Of a DNA stretch of 50,364 nucleotides, positions 17,301 to 24,933 are shown piece after piece; the stretch's first letter is position 1; the number at the start of each line of letters is the position of its first letter. The stretch is from positions 1 through 50,364 of the forward strand of contig NHDW01000005.1 in the NCBI GenBank assembly GCA_002170535.1, written 5' to 3'. Made by a program: the position numbers and the translations under genes. The notes under the pieces were generated by a model, which saw nothing but the letters and a program-made list of their open reading frames with translations, was not told the DNA's origin and ran no database searches. This DNA comes from Methylococcaceae bacterium TMED69 (lineage in GTDB: Bacteria > Pseudomonadota > Gammaproteobacteria > Ga0077536).

Positions 17301-17797
17301 TCTACAATACTTCCTCTTATTACAAAGTCACCTATTTCCTTAACTTGTCTTTTTCTATAATATCCAAGATTACTCAAATCTCTTGAAAGCTCATTCAGTG
17401 AAACAGTTTGGCCTCGAAATATTTCGAAAGAATGTCCCACAACTTCTTCTTTAGGCGGTAATCTGCTAAAAAAAGTATCTTCATCTAAAACAATTATTTG
17501 TTTTTTTTGTACGGAGATTTTATTAAAGACATGAATTCTATGCGCAATTATTTGGAGAGATGGGCTTTGCCTATCATACGGAAGTATGCCAAGCGAGGGA
17601 ATCTCCAAAATTTCTATATCGTTACCAAAAAACTTTAAATTTCTAACAAATCTTTCAATATTTTTTTTTGGAACAACAACCGCCAAGGAGTCATCCCAAT
17701 GGCACAATGATGAAGCAATCACGCATTCCCAAGCACCAGGAATTTTATGGCAATTAGTATCAAGTTTAAATGTTTCAAAAGAAAGAGCTTTTATCAA
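14360..17797 (-). CDS. mfd: transcription-repair coupling factor
   Basis: 1145 residues. An ATP-driven DNA translocase that removes RNA polymerase stalled at lesions and recruits UvrA. Order of domains: UvrB-like N-terminus (about 1-330), RNA-polymerase-interacting CarD-like domain around residue 486 (VVHRQYGVGRFKGL), and RecG-like helicase with Walker A GDVGFGKTE near 622 and DEEH in LLIVDEEHRFG near 726. Motif VI-type GRVGRS and the regulatory C-terminal domain (LLPENYLPDVHERLSLYKRLA) follow. The apparent start is a TTG at 17797 with a weak ribosome site, so the N-terminus could differ by a few residues. Length is normal. Confidence 0.96.
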   Translation of the reverse strand: MIKALSFETFKLDTNCHKIPGAWECVIASSLCHWDDSLAVVVPKKNIERFVRNLKFFGNDIEILEIPSLGILPYDRQSPSLQIIAHRIHVFNKISVQKKQIIVLDEDTFFSRLPPKEEVVGHSFEIFRGQTVSLNELSRDLSNLGYYRKRQVKEIGDFVIRGSIVDVFPFSSTEPVRLDYFGDTVESIRTFDPSNQRSTGTLDSILIDPINEIRFNQDSLRRFQKNFRLSFQENANDGGVLEQVQNLVRPSGLECYMPLFFERTDLICDYLPNNTVYIFDNNLDDIENSFFLMVKERYHLLSQLGERPILDPNCLYAGVDEIKRLSKQNNCEFLFSSKHHASNNLTANVYKKNLTLPISIDFDKTLLFAINSSVKKFKKILIVIPEDKLDIGLASFKRLGQRCIQVSNWADFVDATEQICFMFGSLSSGFYAKDGSFVVHVFKGRTKSESLKTRKKSKSPLTKTFEEVVNKLTSWDIDSPVVHRQYGVGRFKGLTILATDGVDNEYLEIGYADEDKLYIPVRNMSLVERYTGASPDSAPLHKLGSGQWDKVKKRAKQKATDTATEILEILARRSENKCKRYFARDDAYTTFCQRFYFDETPDQKQAIDQVLKDLNSTQPMDRLLCGDVGFGKTEVAMRAAFAVANSGDQVAFLAPTTILVQQHFETLVDRFSGTAIQIAALSRSIEKKKISDTISDIQSGMADIVIGTHKLLSDSVRFKNLGLLIVDEEHRFGVMQKEKIKKLRGDVNILSMTATPIPRTLHMSLSGMKELSIMATPPENRNPINTSVLEWSDEIIKEAITREITRGGQVYFIHNEVKTIHQIEDKIKRILPDVSIKIVHGQLDKISLSNVMTEFFRGDVDVLLATTIVESGIDNPRTNTIIINRADKLGLAQLYQLRGRVGRSNRSAHAYMFIPNRELLSAESLKRVEAIESLNELGMGFLLASNDLEIRGAGEVLGEDQSGEIHQMGFSMFNDLLLKTLKTLRSGGHLNDSFEKKEIEINLKVTALLPENYLPDVHERLSLYKRLAATKNDNEIDLIEEEILDRFGNYPQPVQNLIDLTKIKNRLTELGVKKVEINNRSGWLEFDKDNHVSLNNMMDLITNNTFYSLKNSQTLRINKDFDNPETIFGQLNFLYDKLWESNGKT

Positions 17798-17831
17798 TTT
17801 TTTCTGTTTAATGGGTATACTTAGTTTTTAG

Positions 17832-18536
17832 TTATAAATTAAGGTTTATTTGTTTTAGCTTTTTAAGGGGATCATCATCATTCGTTATTGATCTACCGAT
17901 TACAATATAGTCAGAGCCCAACAAGATTGCTTTTTCGGGCGTTACCACCCTGCTTTGATCATGCGTAGCGTCGCCCATAAACCTTATTCCAGGGGTAACA
18001 TAGATAAATTTACTACCTACGGATTCTCTGATGTTTTTAATCTCTAAAGCAGAGCAAACCACACCGTCAAGACCCGAATCATAAGAGAGCTTCGCTAGTA
18101 AACCTGCTTGTTTGTCAATAGTGCTATATAAACCGATTCTTTTCATTTCTTGGTCATCAAAACTTGTTAGAACAGTTACAGAAATTAGCAATGGGGGATT
18201 TTTTAACTTCGCAAATGAATCAGCGACAGTTTCCATCATCTTTCTGCCACCGCAAGCATGAATATTAATCATCCAACAACCCATGTCCGCAGCAGCCTTA
18301 CATGCTTTTACAACAGTATTCGGTATATCATGAAATTTTAGGTCCAGAAACACATCGAAGCCTCTATTAATCAGGCTGGTTACAATTCCGGGGCCTTCTC
18401 GAACAAACAGTTGTTTACCAATCTTCAACCTACACAACTTAGGCTCCAGTTTCTCAACAAAATCTAAAGTCTCTGACTCCGAGTCAAAATCAAGAGCCAA
18501 TATTATTTTTTGTGTTTTGGAGGTTTTTATTATCAT
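17832..18536 (-). CDS. pyrF: orotidine 5'-phosphate decarboxylase
   Basis: 234 residues from ATG 18536; a TTG four codons earlier is also open. Last step of UMP synthesis. Class I motifs: ILALDFDS near residue 12, LKIGKQLF, and the catalytic DLKFHDIPNTV near 64, with the Asp-Lys-His-Asp tetrad (D-x-K-x-x-D). YVTPGIR and IVIGRSIT near the C-terminus bind phosphate. The start lies 47 bases inside the lapA gene. In many relatives lapB sits between lapA and pyrF; here it is missing. Confidence 0.96.
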   Translation of the reverse strand: MIIKTSKTQKIILALDFDSESETLDFVEKLEPKLCRLKIGKQLFVREGPGIVTSLINRGFDVFLDLKFHDIPNTVVKACKAAADMGCWMINIHACGGRKMMETVADSFAKLKNPPLLISVTVLTSFDDQEMKRIGLYSTIDKQAGLLAKLSYDSGLDGVVCSALEIKNIRESVGSKFIYVTPGIRFMGDATHDQSRVVTPEKAILLGSDYIVIGRSITNDDDPLKKLKQINLNL

Positions 18537-18828
18537 GTGATTCTGCAAATACTTTTCTAAAATCTTCTATCTTCTCTATCTCTTGGGCTTGATTCTTTTT
18601 ATTTCTGCAAAATAAACTATTAAACGAACTCAGCAGTCTATTAAGGTTTGCGAGAAAATAACCCATAATTAGACTTATTAAAATAATAGAGGTTACATTA
18701 GTTTCAATTTGACCTAAAAAGAAATCTACCTTGAGAGTTTCGGAATTCGATAAGTGAAAGTACAAAATAAATACTAACAAAAAAGCGAAAATGGCGAAGC
18801 CAATTATTTTTAACAAGGCTTGAAGCAT
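18490..18828 (-). CDS. lapA: LapA-domain inner-membrane protein (YciS-like)
   Basis: 112 residues, ATG 18828. Two membrane segments (about 7-24 and 43-62) separated by a short loop with a charged FFLGQIETN turn, then a charged cytoplasmic tail. This is the LapA (DUF1049) pattern. In E. coli LapA works with LapB to control LpxC turnover and lipopolysaccharide levels. Here lapB is not next to it; pyrF overlaps its 3' end by 47 bases. The tail is longer than usual and Asn/Lys-rich. Placement 65 bases after ihfB supports the call. Confidence 0.8.
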   Translation of the reverse strand: MLQALLKIIGFAIFAFLLVFILYFHLSNSETLKVDFFLGQIETNVTSIILISLIMGYFLANLNRLLSSFNSLFCRNKKNQAQEIEKIEDFRKVFAESHDNKNLQNTKNNIGS

Positions 18829-18893
18829 ATCAATTACTCAATTCCAAGTGCGCAAAAATAGATTCTCCCAAAATATTTGGCAGACTGGACAAG

Positions 18894-19202
18894 TTAGTTG
18901 TTGACAATATCCATCTTGTTTATATGATTATTTACCCTCTCTCTCAATTCCTTACCTGGTTTAAAATGAGGAACATGTTTTTCAGAAAGGGTAACTGGTT
19001 CGCCTGATTTAGGGTTTCGGCCAATTCTGGGAGGGCGATAATGTAAGCAAAAACTACCGAATCCCCTAATTTCTATTCGCTCACCATCGGCAAGTGATTG
19101 GCCCATAAGGTCTAAAATAGTTTTCACAGCTAGTTCAACATCTTCATGTTTAAGATGAGATTGCTCTTTTAGTAAGATTTCTATAAGTTCTGATTTAGTC
19201 AT
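18894..19202 (-). CDS. ihfB: integration host factor beta subunit
   Basis: 102 residues, ATG 19202. A DNA-bending HU-family protein that pairs with IhfA. The beta-specific sequence [25 protein letters not shown] (read in two parts: residues about 43-57 and 58-68) includes the arm proline that inserts into the minor groove. The C-terminal [12 protein letters not shown] is also typical. The C-terminus is a few residues longer than E. coli IhfB. It lies 29 bases after rpsA, the standard gammaproteobacterial order. Confidence 0.96.
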   Translation of the reverse strand: MTKSELIEILLKEQSHLKHEDVELAVKTILDLMGQSLADGERIEIRGFGSFCLHYRPPRIGRNPKSGEPVTLSEKHVPHFKPGKELRERVNNHINKMDIVNN

Positions 19203-19231
19203 GAGCCATAACTAATTTTGGTTTCATTCTT

Positions 19232-20917
19232 TTAATCACTATCTTCTTTTGTATCTAATTGTTCCTTCATTAAATCACCAAGAGTTGCTCGGTTAGATTG
19301 TGTTTCTGAACCATATTCCTCCAAAGCTGCAGCTTGCTCTTCTGATTCTTTTGCTTTAACAGACAGTAACACTACTCTCTTTTTTCTATCAAACCCAATT
19401 ACAAGAGCTTCTAATGTATCGTCCACCTTTACTAGATTTTTGGCATCCTCTCCATTCGTATCATTAGACAATTCAGTGTGTTTAATCACACCCTCAACAC
19501 CATCAACGACTTCAACTAAAACTTGTTTAGCATCTACTGCGGTTACTTTGACGGAAACTAAAGAGCCACGATTATTATTTTCTTGGAAAATCGTAAAAGG
19601 ATCTTGGTCAAGCTGCTTAATGCCAAGAGAAATTCTTTCTCTAGCAGCATCCACCGCTAAGACAACGGCTTCAATCGAATCGCCTTTTTTATAGTTTCTT
19701 ACTGCATCTTCACCTGTATCATCCCAAGATAAATCCGAGAGATGAATGAGACCATCAATACCGCCATCTAATCCCACGAAAATTCCAAAATCAGTGATCG
19801 ATTTAATGATACCTGAGGCCTTATCATTTTTTTGATGATTAGCGGAGAAATCTTCCCAAGGATTAGCTTTACATTGCTTCATCCCAAGTGATATTCGCCG
19901 TCTCTCTTGATCAATTTCTAGTACCTTCACATCAACCTCATCACCCAAATGAACAACCTTAGAAGGATGAACATTCTTATTCGTCCAATCCATTTCTGAG
20001 ACGTGGACTAAACCTTCAACTCCTTCTTCGATTTCAACAAAACAACCATAATCTGTAATATTTGAGACCTTGCCGTGCAAAGTAGAACCTTCTGGGAATC
20101 TAAGTGATACATCAACCCAAGGGTCCTCCCCCATTTGCTTTAATCCCAGAGAGACCCGATTAGTATCTGCGTCAAATTTTAAAACCTTTACTTTGATTTC
20201 ATCGCCAACTGAGACCAATTCTGATGGATGTTTTACCCTTTTCCATGCCATATCAGTAATATGGAGCAGTCCATCAACTCCGCCTAAATCCACAAAAGCA
20301 CCGTAATCGGTCAGGTTTTTGACTAGGCCTGTCATAACAGCACCTTCCGCCATTTGGTTCAACACTGATTCTCTTTCTACTGAGTTATCGCTCTCCACGA
20401 CAGCTCGTCGGGATACCACAGCATTATTGCGTTTTTTATCAACTTTTATGACCTTGAAGTCTAGAGGTTTTCCTTCTAGATAACCCATATCTTTAACTGG
20501 GCGAACATCTACTAAAGATCCGGGCAAGAAAGCCCTTACACTACTAACGTTAACGGTAAAACCACCTTTCACTTTGTCAGTGATAATCCCAGTAACCGTT
20601 TCCTGAGTTTCACACGCTTTTTCTAGCTCAATCCAAGCTTTAGCTCTTTTTGCTTTTTCTCGTGACAGTCTTGTTTCACCATAGCCATCTTCAACTGCGT
20701 CAAGAGCCACCTCAACTTCATCCCCTATATTTACATCTAAATCCCCTTTTTCGTCTTTAAATTGTTCAATAGGGATTATTCCTTCCGATTTCAGGCCCGC
20801 GTTAACGACTACAAAGTCTGAACGAACGTCAACTACTAATCCGTTCATTATCGTTCCCGGTCTCATTTTGCTGACTATGTCACTATTTTCAAATAATTCT
20901 GCAAAGCTTTCTGTCAT
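19232..20917 (-). CDS. rpsA: 30S ribosomal protein S1
   Basis: 561 residues, ATG 20917. Six S1 RNA-binding domains follow one another (about 20-88, 105-172, 192-261, 277-347, 364-434, 451-520), each with the DYGAFV- or DFGIFV-like core and a closing RRRISLG- or NRVSLG-like strand. N-terminal [10 protein letters not shown] and many internal stretches are nearly the same as E. coli S1. S1 unfolds mRNA leaders at initiation, which matters in a genome with many weak ribosome sites and TTG starts. The acidic tail is normal. It is 13 bases after cmk. Confidence 0.98.
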   Translation of the reverse strand: MTESFAELFENSDIVSKMRPGTIMNGLVVDVRSDFVVVNAGLKSEGIIPIEQFKDEKGDLDVNIGDEVEVALDAVEDGYGETRLSREKAKRAKAWIELEKACETQETVTGIITDKVKGGFTVNVSSVRAFLPGSLVDVRPVKDMGYLEGKPLDFKVIKVDKKRNNAVVSRRAVVESDNSVERESVLNQMAEGAVMTGLVKNLTDYGAFVDLGGVDGLLHITDMAWKRVKHPSELVSVGDEIKVKVLKFDADTNRVSLGLKQMGEDPWVDVSLRFPEGSTLHGKVSNITDYGCFVEIEEGVEGLVHVSEMDWTNKNVHPSKVVHLGDEVDVKVLEIDQERRRISLGMKQCKANPWEDFSANHQKNDKASGIIKSITDFGIFVGLDGGIDGLIHLSDLSWDDTGEDAVRNYKKGDSIEAVVLAVDAARERISLGIKQLDQDPFTIFQENNNRGSLVSVKVTAVDAKQVLVEVVDGVEGVIKHTELSNDTNGEDAKNLVKVDDTLEALVIGFDRKKRVVLLSVKAKESEEQAAALEEYGSETQSNRATLGDLMKEQLDTKEDSD

Positions 20918-20930
20918 TAAAATTCCATTT

Positions 20931-21632
20931 TTAATTATCTATTTTTTCAAAACGTTTTCTTGCAAGGTTCTTTACAAGTCCAATTACCTCTCCCACTGAT
21001 AAACATGTTGAGTCAATCAGTACTGAATCGAAGTGCGGTACAAGAGGGGATTCTAGTCGATTCCTGTCTCGCTCATCCCTAGCTAGAATCTCATCAATAA
21101 GATGCGAAATTTTAACAGTGATCCCCATTTCTTTCAACTGATTACAACGCCTGTTTGCCCTTTCTTCAACTCCTGCCGTGATAAATACCTTCAACTGGGC
21201 ATTCGGGAAGATTACTGTACCCATATCCCTTCCCTCCGCAATTAGCCCAGGAGGTTTTATAAAACTTCGTTGTTTTTCAACTAATTCACTCCTTAACTTT
21301 TTATTAATTGCGATCTTAGACGCCAAACTTCCATAATATTCGTCAGAAATTTTGTCGGTTATGTCTTCTTCTTCACAGATAACTTTTGTGCCATTAGAAG
21401 ATATTCTAAATTCAAAATTTGCCTCTCTTACGATCTCAAGAACCTTCGATTCTTCACTTATTGGTACACTATTTTTTTTGGCCAAGAAAGCCGTGGATCT
21501 ATAAATATATCCGGAATTTAGAAGGTTCCATCCAAACAGAGATGACAGATTTGAGGCAATTGTACCTTTTCCAGCACCACTTGGTCCGTCAATAGTAATA
21601 ACTGGAATATCGAAATTATTTGAATTTAGCAT
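20931..21632 (-). CDS. cmk: cytidylate kinase
   Basis: 233 residues, ATG 21632. Phosphorylates CMP and dCMP. The P-loop GPSGAGKGT is at residues 16-24. The CMP-binding insert region follows, with [13 protein letters not shown] around residue 130 (Arg and Asp contact the nucleotide). The lid-type segment [13 protein letters not shown] is near 190. Length is normal. It lies 13 bases after aroA and just ahead of rpsA. Confidence 0.96.
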   Translation of the reverse strand: MLNSNNFDIPVITIDGPSGAGKGTIASNLSSLFGWNLLNSGYIYRSTAFLAKKNSVPISEESKVLEIVREANFEFRISSNGTKVICEEEDITDKISDEYYGSLASKIAINKKLRSELVEKQRSFIKPPGLIAEGRDMGTVIFPNAQLKVFITAGVEERANRRCNQLKEMGITVKISHLIDEILARDERDRNRLESPLVPHFDSVLIDSTCLSVGEVIGLVKNLARKRFEKIDN

Positions 21633-21645
21633 GTTTAATATATCT

Positions 21646-22938
21646 TCATCTAACGGTTAAACCGAGGGAATTCACCAATTTTAAAAAACTGGGAAAAGAA
21701 GTCGAAATCTGCTTTGTATTCATAATCTTGATCGACTTGCTTGCTCTCAGACTTGCAATTATAAAGGACATCGCACAACGATGATCCCCTTTCGCATCTA
21801 CCGAACCTCCAGTAAAGGCACCACCTTCTATCTCCATCCCGTCATCGTGCTGTTTAAGTTTTATCCCTAATTCACGAAGACCATTTGCCATAACTTCCAG
21901 ACGATCGCTTTCTTTATATCTTAGTTCCTGCGCACCTCTTAGTATTGTTACACCAGTAGCACAAGCTGCCGCGATAAAAAAGATAGGGAATTCATCAATT
22001 GCTGAAGGAATTAGACTAGGATCGACAGTAATGCCGGTCAAACCACCTTGGTAAACCCTAATGTCGCCGACTGGTTCAAAATCATCAGAGGTAATATTAA
22101 TTTCAATTCTTGCCCCCATTTCTCTTAATAATCTTAGTAACCCGGTTCTAGTCGGGTTGAGCCCAACATTCTTCACCAAAAGATCACCCTGATTAGCAAT
22201 TATCGCGCCTACCATTAAGAACGCCGCCGACGAAAAATCTCCTGGAACGGAAAAATCTACAGCTTTTAAACCGGTATTTCCTGTTAAACAAACGATTCCC
22301 TCTTCTGTTTGAATGTCTCCACCAAACAGGGATAACATCCTTTCGGTATGGTCCCGCGTTTGAATTTTTTCTCGAACAACAGTCTTGCCTGTACAATTAA
22401 GACCAGCCAGTAATACAGCCGATTTTACTTGAGCACTTGCCATTGGAGGTTTAAAGTCAATCGGCTTTAGAGTATAAGTGCCGGATATCACAACAGGTGG
22501 ATATTCATTATTTGTCAACTCAATTCGAGCCCCCATTTTTTTGAGAGGATCAGTCACCCGTCTCATAGGTCGCTTCTGGAGCGACTCGTCTCCAGTAAGT
22601 CGAGCGGCTATTCCCATACCCGCAAGTAATCCAATTATTAACCTTATGGAGGTGCCTGAGTTTCCTAGGTCTAAACTATACTCATTCTGAGCCACAGACA
22701 TATCACAACCATTAATCATCAAAGTGTTTTCCGAAGATATTTTTATATCAATCCCAAGATTCTTAAATACCCTGATTGTAGCAAGGACATCATCTCCCAT
22801 TAAACAATTATCAATCTTCGATTTACCACGAGCTAAGCTACCCAAAATTACCGCTCTATGTGAAATTGATTTATCCCCTGGTATGACTACCTCACCAATA
22901 ATATTACCGTTATTTGTAGCAATTAGTTCATTGTTCAA
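21646..22938 (-). CDS. aroA: 3-phosphoshikimate 1-carboxyvinyltransferase (EPSP synthase), class II-like
   Basis: 430 residues with a TTG start at 22938; the preceding tyrA stop overlaps a TTAGGT ribosome-site-like stretch. Condenses PEP with shikimate 3-phosphate. Motifs: GDKSISHRA (Lys binds PEP), GNSGTSIRL, RPMRRVTDPL, ASAQVKSAVLLAGL, RDHTERML, NPTRTGLL and IDEFPIFFIAAA, then KESDRL. The set resembles class II enzymes of the CP4/Bacillus kind more than E. coli class I, but the glycine of GNSG is not the Ala of CP4. The gene is in frame with tyrA and separated by one TAG. In Pseudomonas these two are fused. Confidence 0.94.
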   Translation of the reverse strand: MNNELIATNNGNIIGEVVIPGDKSISHRAVILGSLARGKSKIDNCLMGDDVLATIRVFKNLGIDIKISSENTLMINGCDMSVAQNEYSLDLGNSGTSIRLIIGLLAGMGIAARLTGDESLQKRPMRRVTDPLKKMGARIELTNNEYPPVVISGTYTLKPIDFKPPMASAQVKSAVLLAGLNCTGKTVVREKIQTRDHTERMLSLFGGDIQTEEGIVCLTGNTGLKAVDFSVPGDFSSAAFLMVGAIIANQGDLLVKNVGLNPTRTGLLRLLREMGARIEINITSDDFEPVGDIRVYQGGLTGITVDPSLIPSAIDEFPIFFIAAACATGVTILRGAQELRYKESDRLEVMANGLRELGIKLKQHDDGMEIEGGAFTGGSVDAKGDHRCAMSFIIASLRASKSIKIMNTKQISTSFPSFLKLVNSLGLTVR

Positions 22939-22947
22939 GTGATATAC

Positions 22948-23796
22948 CTAATTTTTTAGTTTAAATTTGGCTTTTTGCGCAATCTCAAGATAAGAGGCTA
23001 GGGCTATTGTGTCCTCATTTTCTAGCATTGTTTGAAATGAACTTAAGTTATCAATAAAGACTTGGCAAATATCTATGATGTTTTTTTTATTGTTTAAGAA
23101 AATGTTGCCCCATAAGGCCGGTGAACTTTCGGCTACTCGTGTCAAATCCCTAAAACTACCGCCAATAAAGTATTCCAAGTCCTCGACCTCTAGGGTTTGA
23201 ACAGTATGCATTGCCATATATGCTAAAACGTGAGGGATATGGGATGTAGCTGCTAGGAACTTATCGTGCAATGACGCATCAATAATTAAAGCTTTAGCGC
23301 CCATGTCCTCCCAAATTTTTTTTACTGCTTCTATCGCTTGTTTACTTGTTTCATCTAAAGGCGTAAGTAAAACAGGTGAATCCGAAAATAAATTATCTTC
23401 GGAGTTTTCAGGCCCTGATAACTCCAAGCCAGAAATCGGATGGCCAGGAACAAAGCTGGAAAGTTTGTTTCCTAACAATTGCTTTGCAATTTCAATCACT
23501 GGCTCCTTCACACTGCACACGTCGGTTATTATCAATGGTTTTTTTATTTTACTCAGTTGGGCAAAAATGTTCTTTAATTCTGATATTGGAACAGCAATAA
23601 TAACCACATCGTGGTCCATATTTTCTTCAGTTATTTCATGTATAAGATAGTTTATTAATTTATTCTCGAGGGCGAAATTAGCATTTTGCCGATTTGTATC
23701 AAATCCAGCTATAACCACTTCCTTTGAAAAATTTTTCAAAGATTTAGCAATCGATCCTCCAATTAAACCAAGCCCCAGAATTCCAACTTTCAGCAT
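22948..23796 (-). CDS. tyrA: prephenate dehydrogenase
   Basis: 282 residues from ATG 23796, chosen over an earlier frame start because GGAGA lies 9 bases upstream and the NAD-binding fold begins at once (LKVGILGLGLIGGSIAKSL). Oxidatively decarboxylates prephenate to 4-hydroxyphenylpyruvate for tyrosine. Catalytic-region motifs are PGHPISG, ATSHIPHVLAY and GGSFRDLTRVAESSPALW. It is the monofunctional TyrA type, with chorismate mutase carried by pheA upstream. The gap from pheA is 19 bases, and aroA follows after nine bases in the same frame. Confidence 0.94.
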   Translation of the reverse strand: MLKVGILGLGLIGGSIAKSLKNFSKEVVIAGFDTNRQNANFALENKLINYLIHEITEENMDHDVVIIAVPISELKNIFAQLSKIKKPLIITDVCSVKEPVIEIAKQLLGNKLSSFVPGHPISGLELSGPENSEDNLFSDSPVLLTPLDETSKQAIEAVKKIWEDMGAKALIIDASLHDKFLAATSHIPHVLAYMAMHTVQTLEVEDLEYFIGGSFRDLTRVAESSPALWGNIFLNNKKNIIDICQVFIDNLSSFQTMLENEDTIALASYLEIAQKAKFKLKN

Positions 23797-23815
23797 ACCA
23801 TTTCTCCTGCCCTGC

Positions 23816-24898
23816 CTAAAAAGCCTGAGGGTAGCTTCCAAGTATTTTAAGCATAGACACTTTTTTACTAACTTCTTTGAGTGCTATACTTAATGGTTCA
23901 TCATCACAATGTCCAACAAGATCTACATAAAAAATATATTCCCAAAGATCCTGTCCCGAAGGCCTCGATTCTATTTTCGATAAACTAATGCCAGCGTTGT
24001 AAAAGCAGGTTAAAACATCATAAAGCGCTCCAAATTGATTTTTTACTCCAAATGCAATTGAGGTGCGGTCTTGTCCAGAGGTTTCACCAATTTTTTTCCC
24101 TAATATGATAAACCTAGTCGTATTATTACTAGAATCAGCAATGTTGGGCTCCAAGCTTGGAATCTTATAAATTTCAGAAGCCTGCAGACTTGCTATAGAC
24201 GCTGAATTTTTCTCAAGAAGGCTCTTTTGAACAGCCGCTGAATTACTACTAACACTTATTAAATTCGCATCTGGAAGGTTGCTTTTGAGCCATACTCGAC
24301 ACTGTGATAAAGATTGTTGATGCGCAAAAACCGTCTCAATATCTTTTAGGTTTGCTTCGGTTGAAAGCAGATTATGTTTTATAACCAAATAAACCTCTCC
24401 TATAATGTAAACAGTATTACTTATTAGACTATCAAGTGATTCAGTTACGGAACCCCCATATGAGTTCTCAATTGGCACAATCCCGTAATCTGAATTACAT
24501 ATTTCAATCTCTTTAAAAACTGAGGAAATATCATTACAAGAATCCTTCTCAATAAATTTACCGAAATGTTTAACCATAGCGGCTTCAGTGTAAGATCCCT
24601 CAGGCCCCAAATAGGCAATACGAAGTTTAGCTTCGAGTGACCTACATGATGAAATTATATCTTTGAATATTACTTCTACCGACGGCTCACTAAGTGGACC
24701 TTTATTATTTTTCAAGAGTTGCCGAATGACTCTTGCTTCTCTGTCAGGCCTGTACACGACGGCAGGTTCTTTTTGATTTTTTTTAAGAAGGCCGATTTGT
24801 TTTGCAACGTCTGCGCGCTTGTTCATTAGATTTAGTAAACTTACGTCTACCTCATCGATGATTTTTCGTAATTTTTCGATTTCAGATAGATCTTCCAT
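23816..24898 (-). CDS. pheA: bifunctional chorismate mutase / prephenate dehydratase (P-protein)
   Basis: 360 residues, ATG 24898. The AroQ chorismate mutase helix bundle occupies about 1-90 (LRKIIDEVDVSLLNLMNKR). The dehydratase domain (about 93-275) has AYLGPEGSYTE and the active-site Thr in NTTRFIILG. The ACT domain (about 285-355) has GALYDVLTCFYNAGI and the phenylalanine-binding ESRP. It makes phenylpyruvate and is probably inhibited by phenylalanine through the ACT domain. It lies 35 bases after gyrA. serC and hisC, which sit around pheA in Pseudomonas, are not here. Confidence 0.96.
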   Translation of the reverse strand: MEDLSEIEKLRKIIDEVDVSLLNLMNKRADVAKQIGLLKKNQKEPAVVYRPDREARVIRQLLKNNKGPLSEPSVEVIFKDIISSCRSLEAKLRIAYLGPEGSYTEAAMVKHFGKFIEKDSCNDISSVFKEIEICNSDYGIVPIENSYGGSVTESLDSLISNTVYIIGEVYLVIKHNLLSTEANLKDIETVFAHQQSLSQCRVWLKSNLPDANLISVSSNSAAVQKSLLEKNSASIASLQASEIYKIPSLEPNIADSSNNTTRFIILGKKIGETSGQDRTSIAFGVKNQFGALYDVLTCFYNAGISLSKIESRPSGQDLWEYIFYVDLVGHCDDEPLSIALKEVSKKVSMLKILGSYPQAF

Positions 24899-24933
24899 TT
24901 TTTATGCCCAACAATCGAATTAATTTCAGCCTT

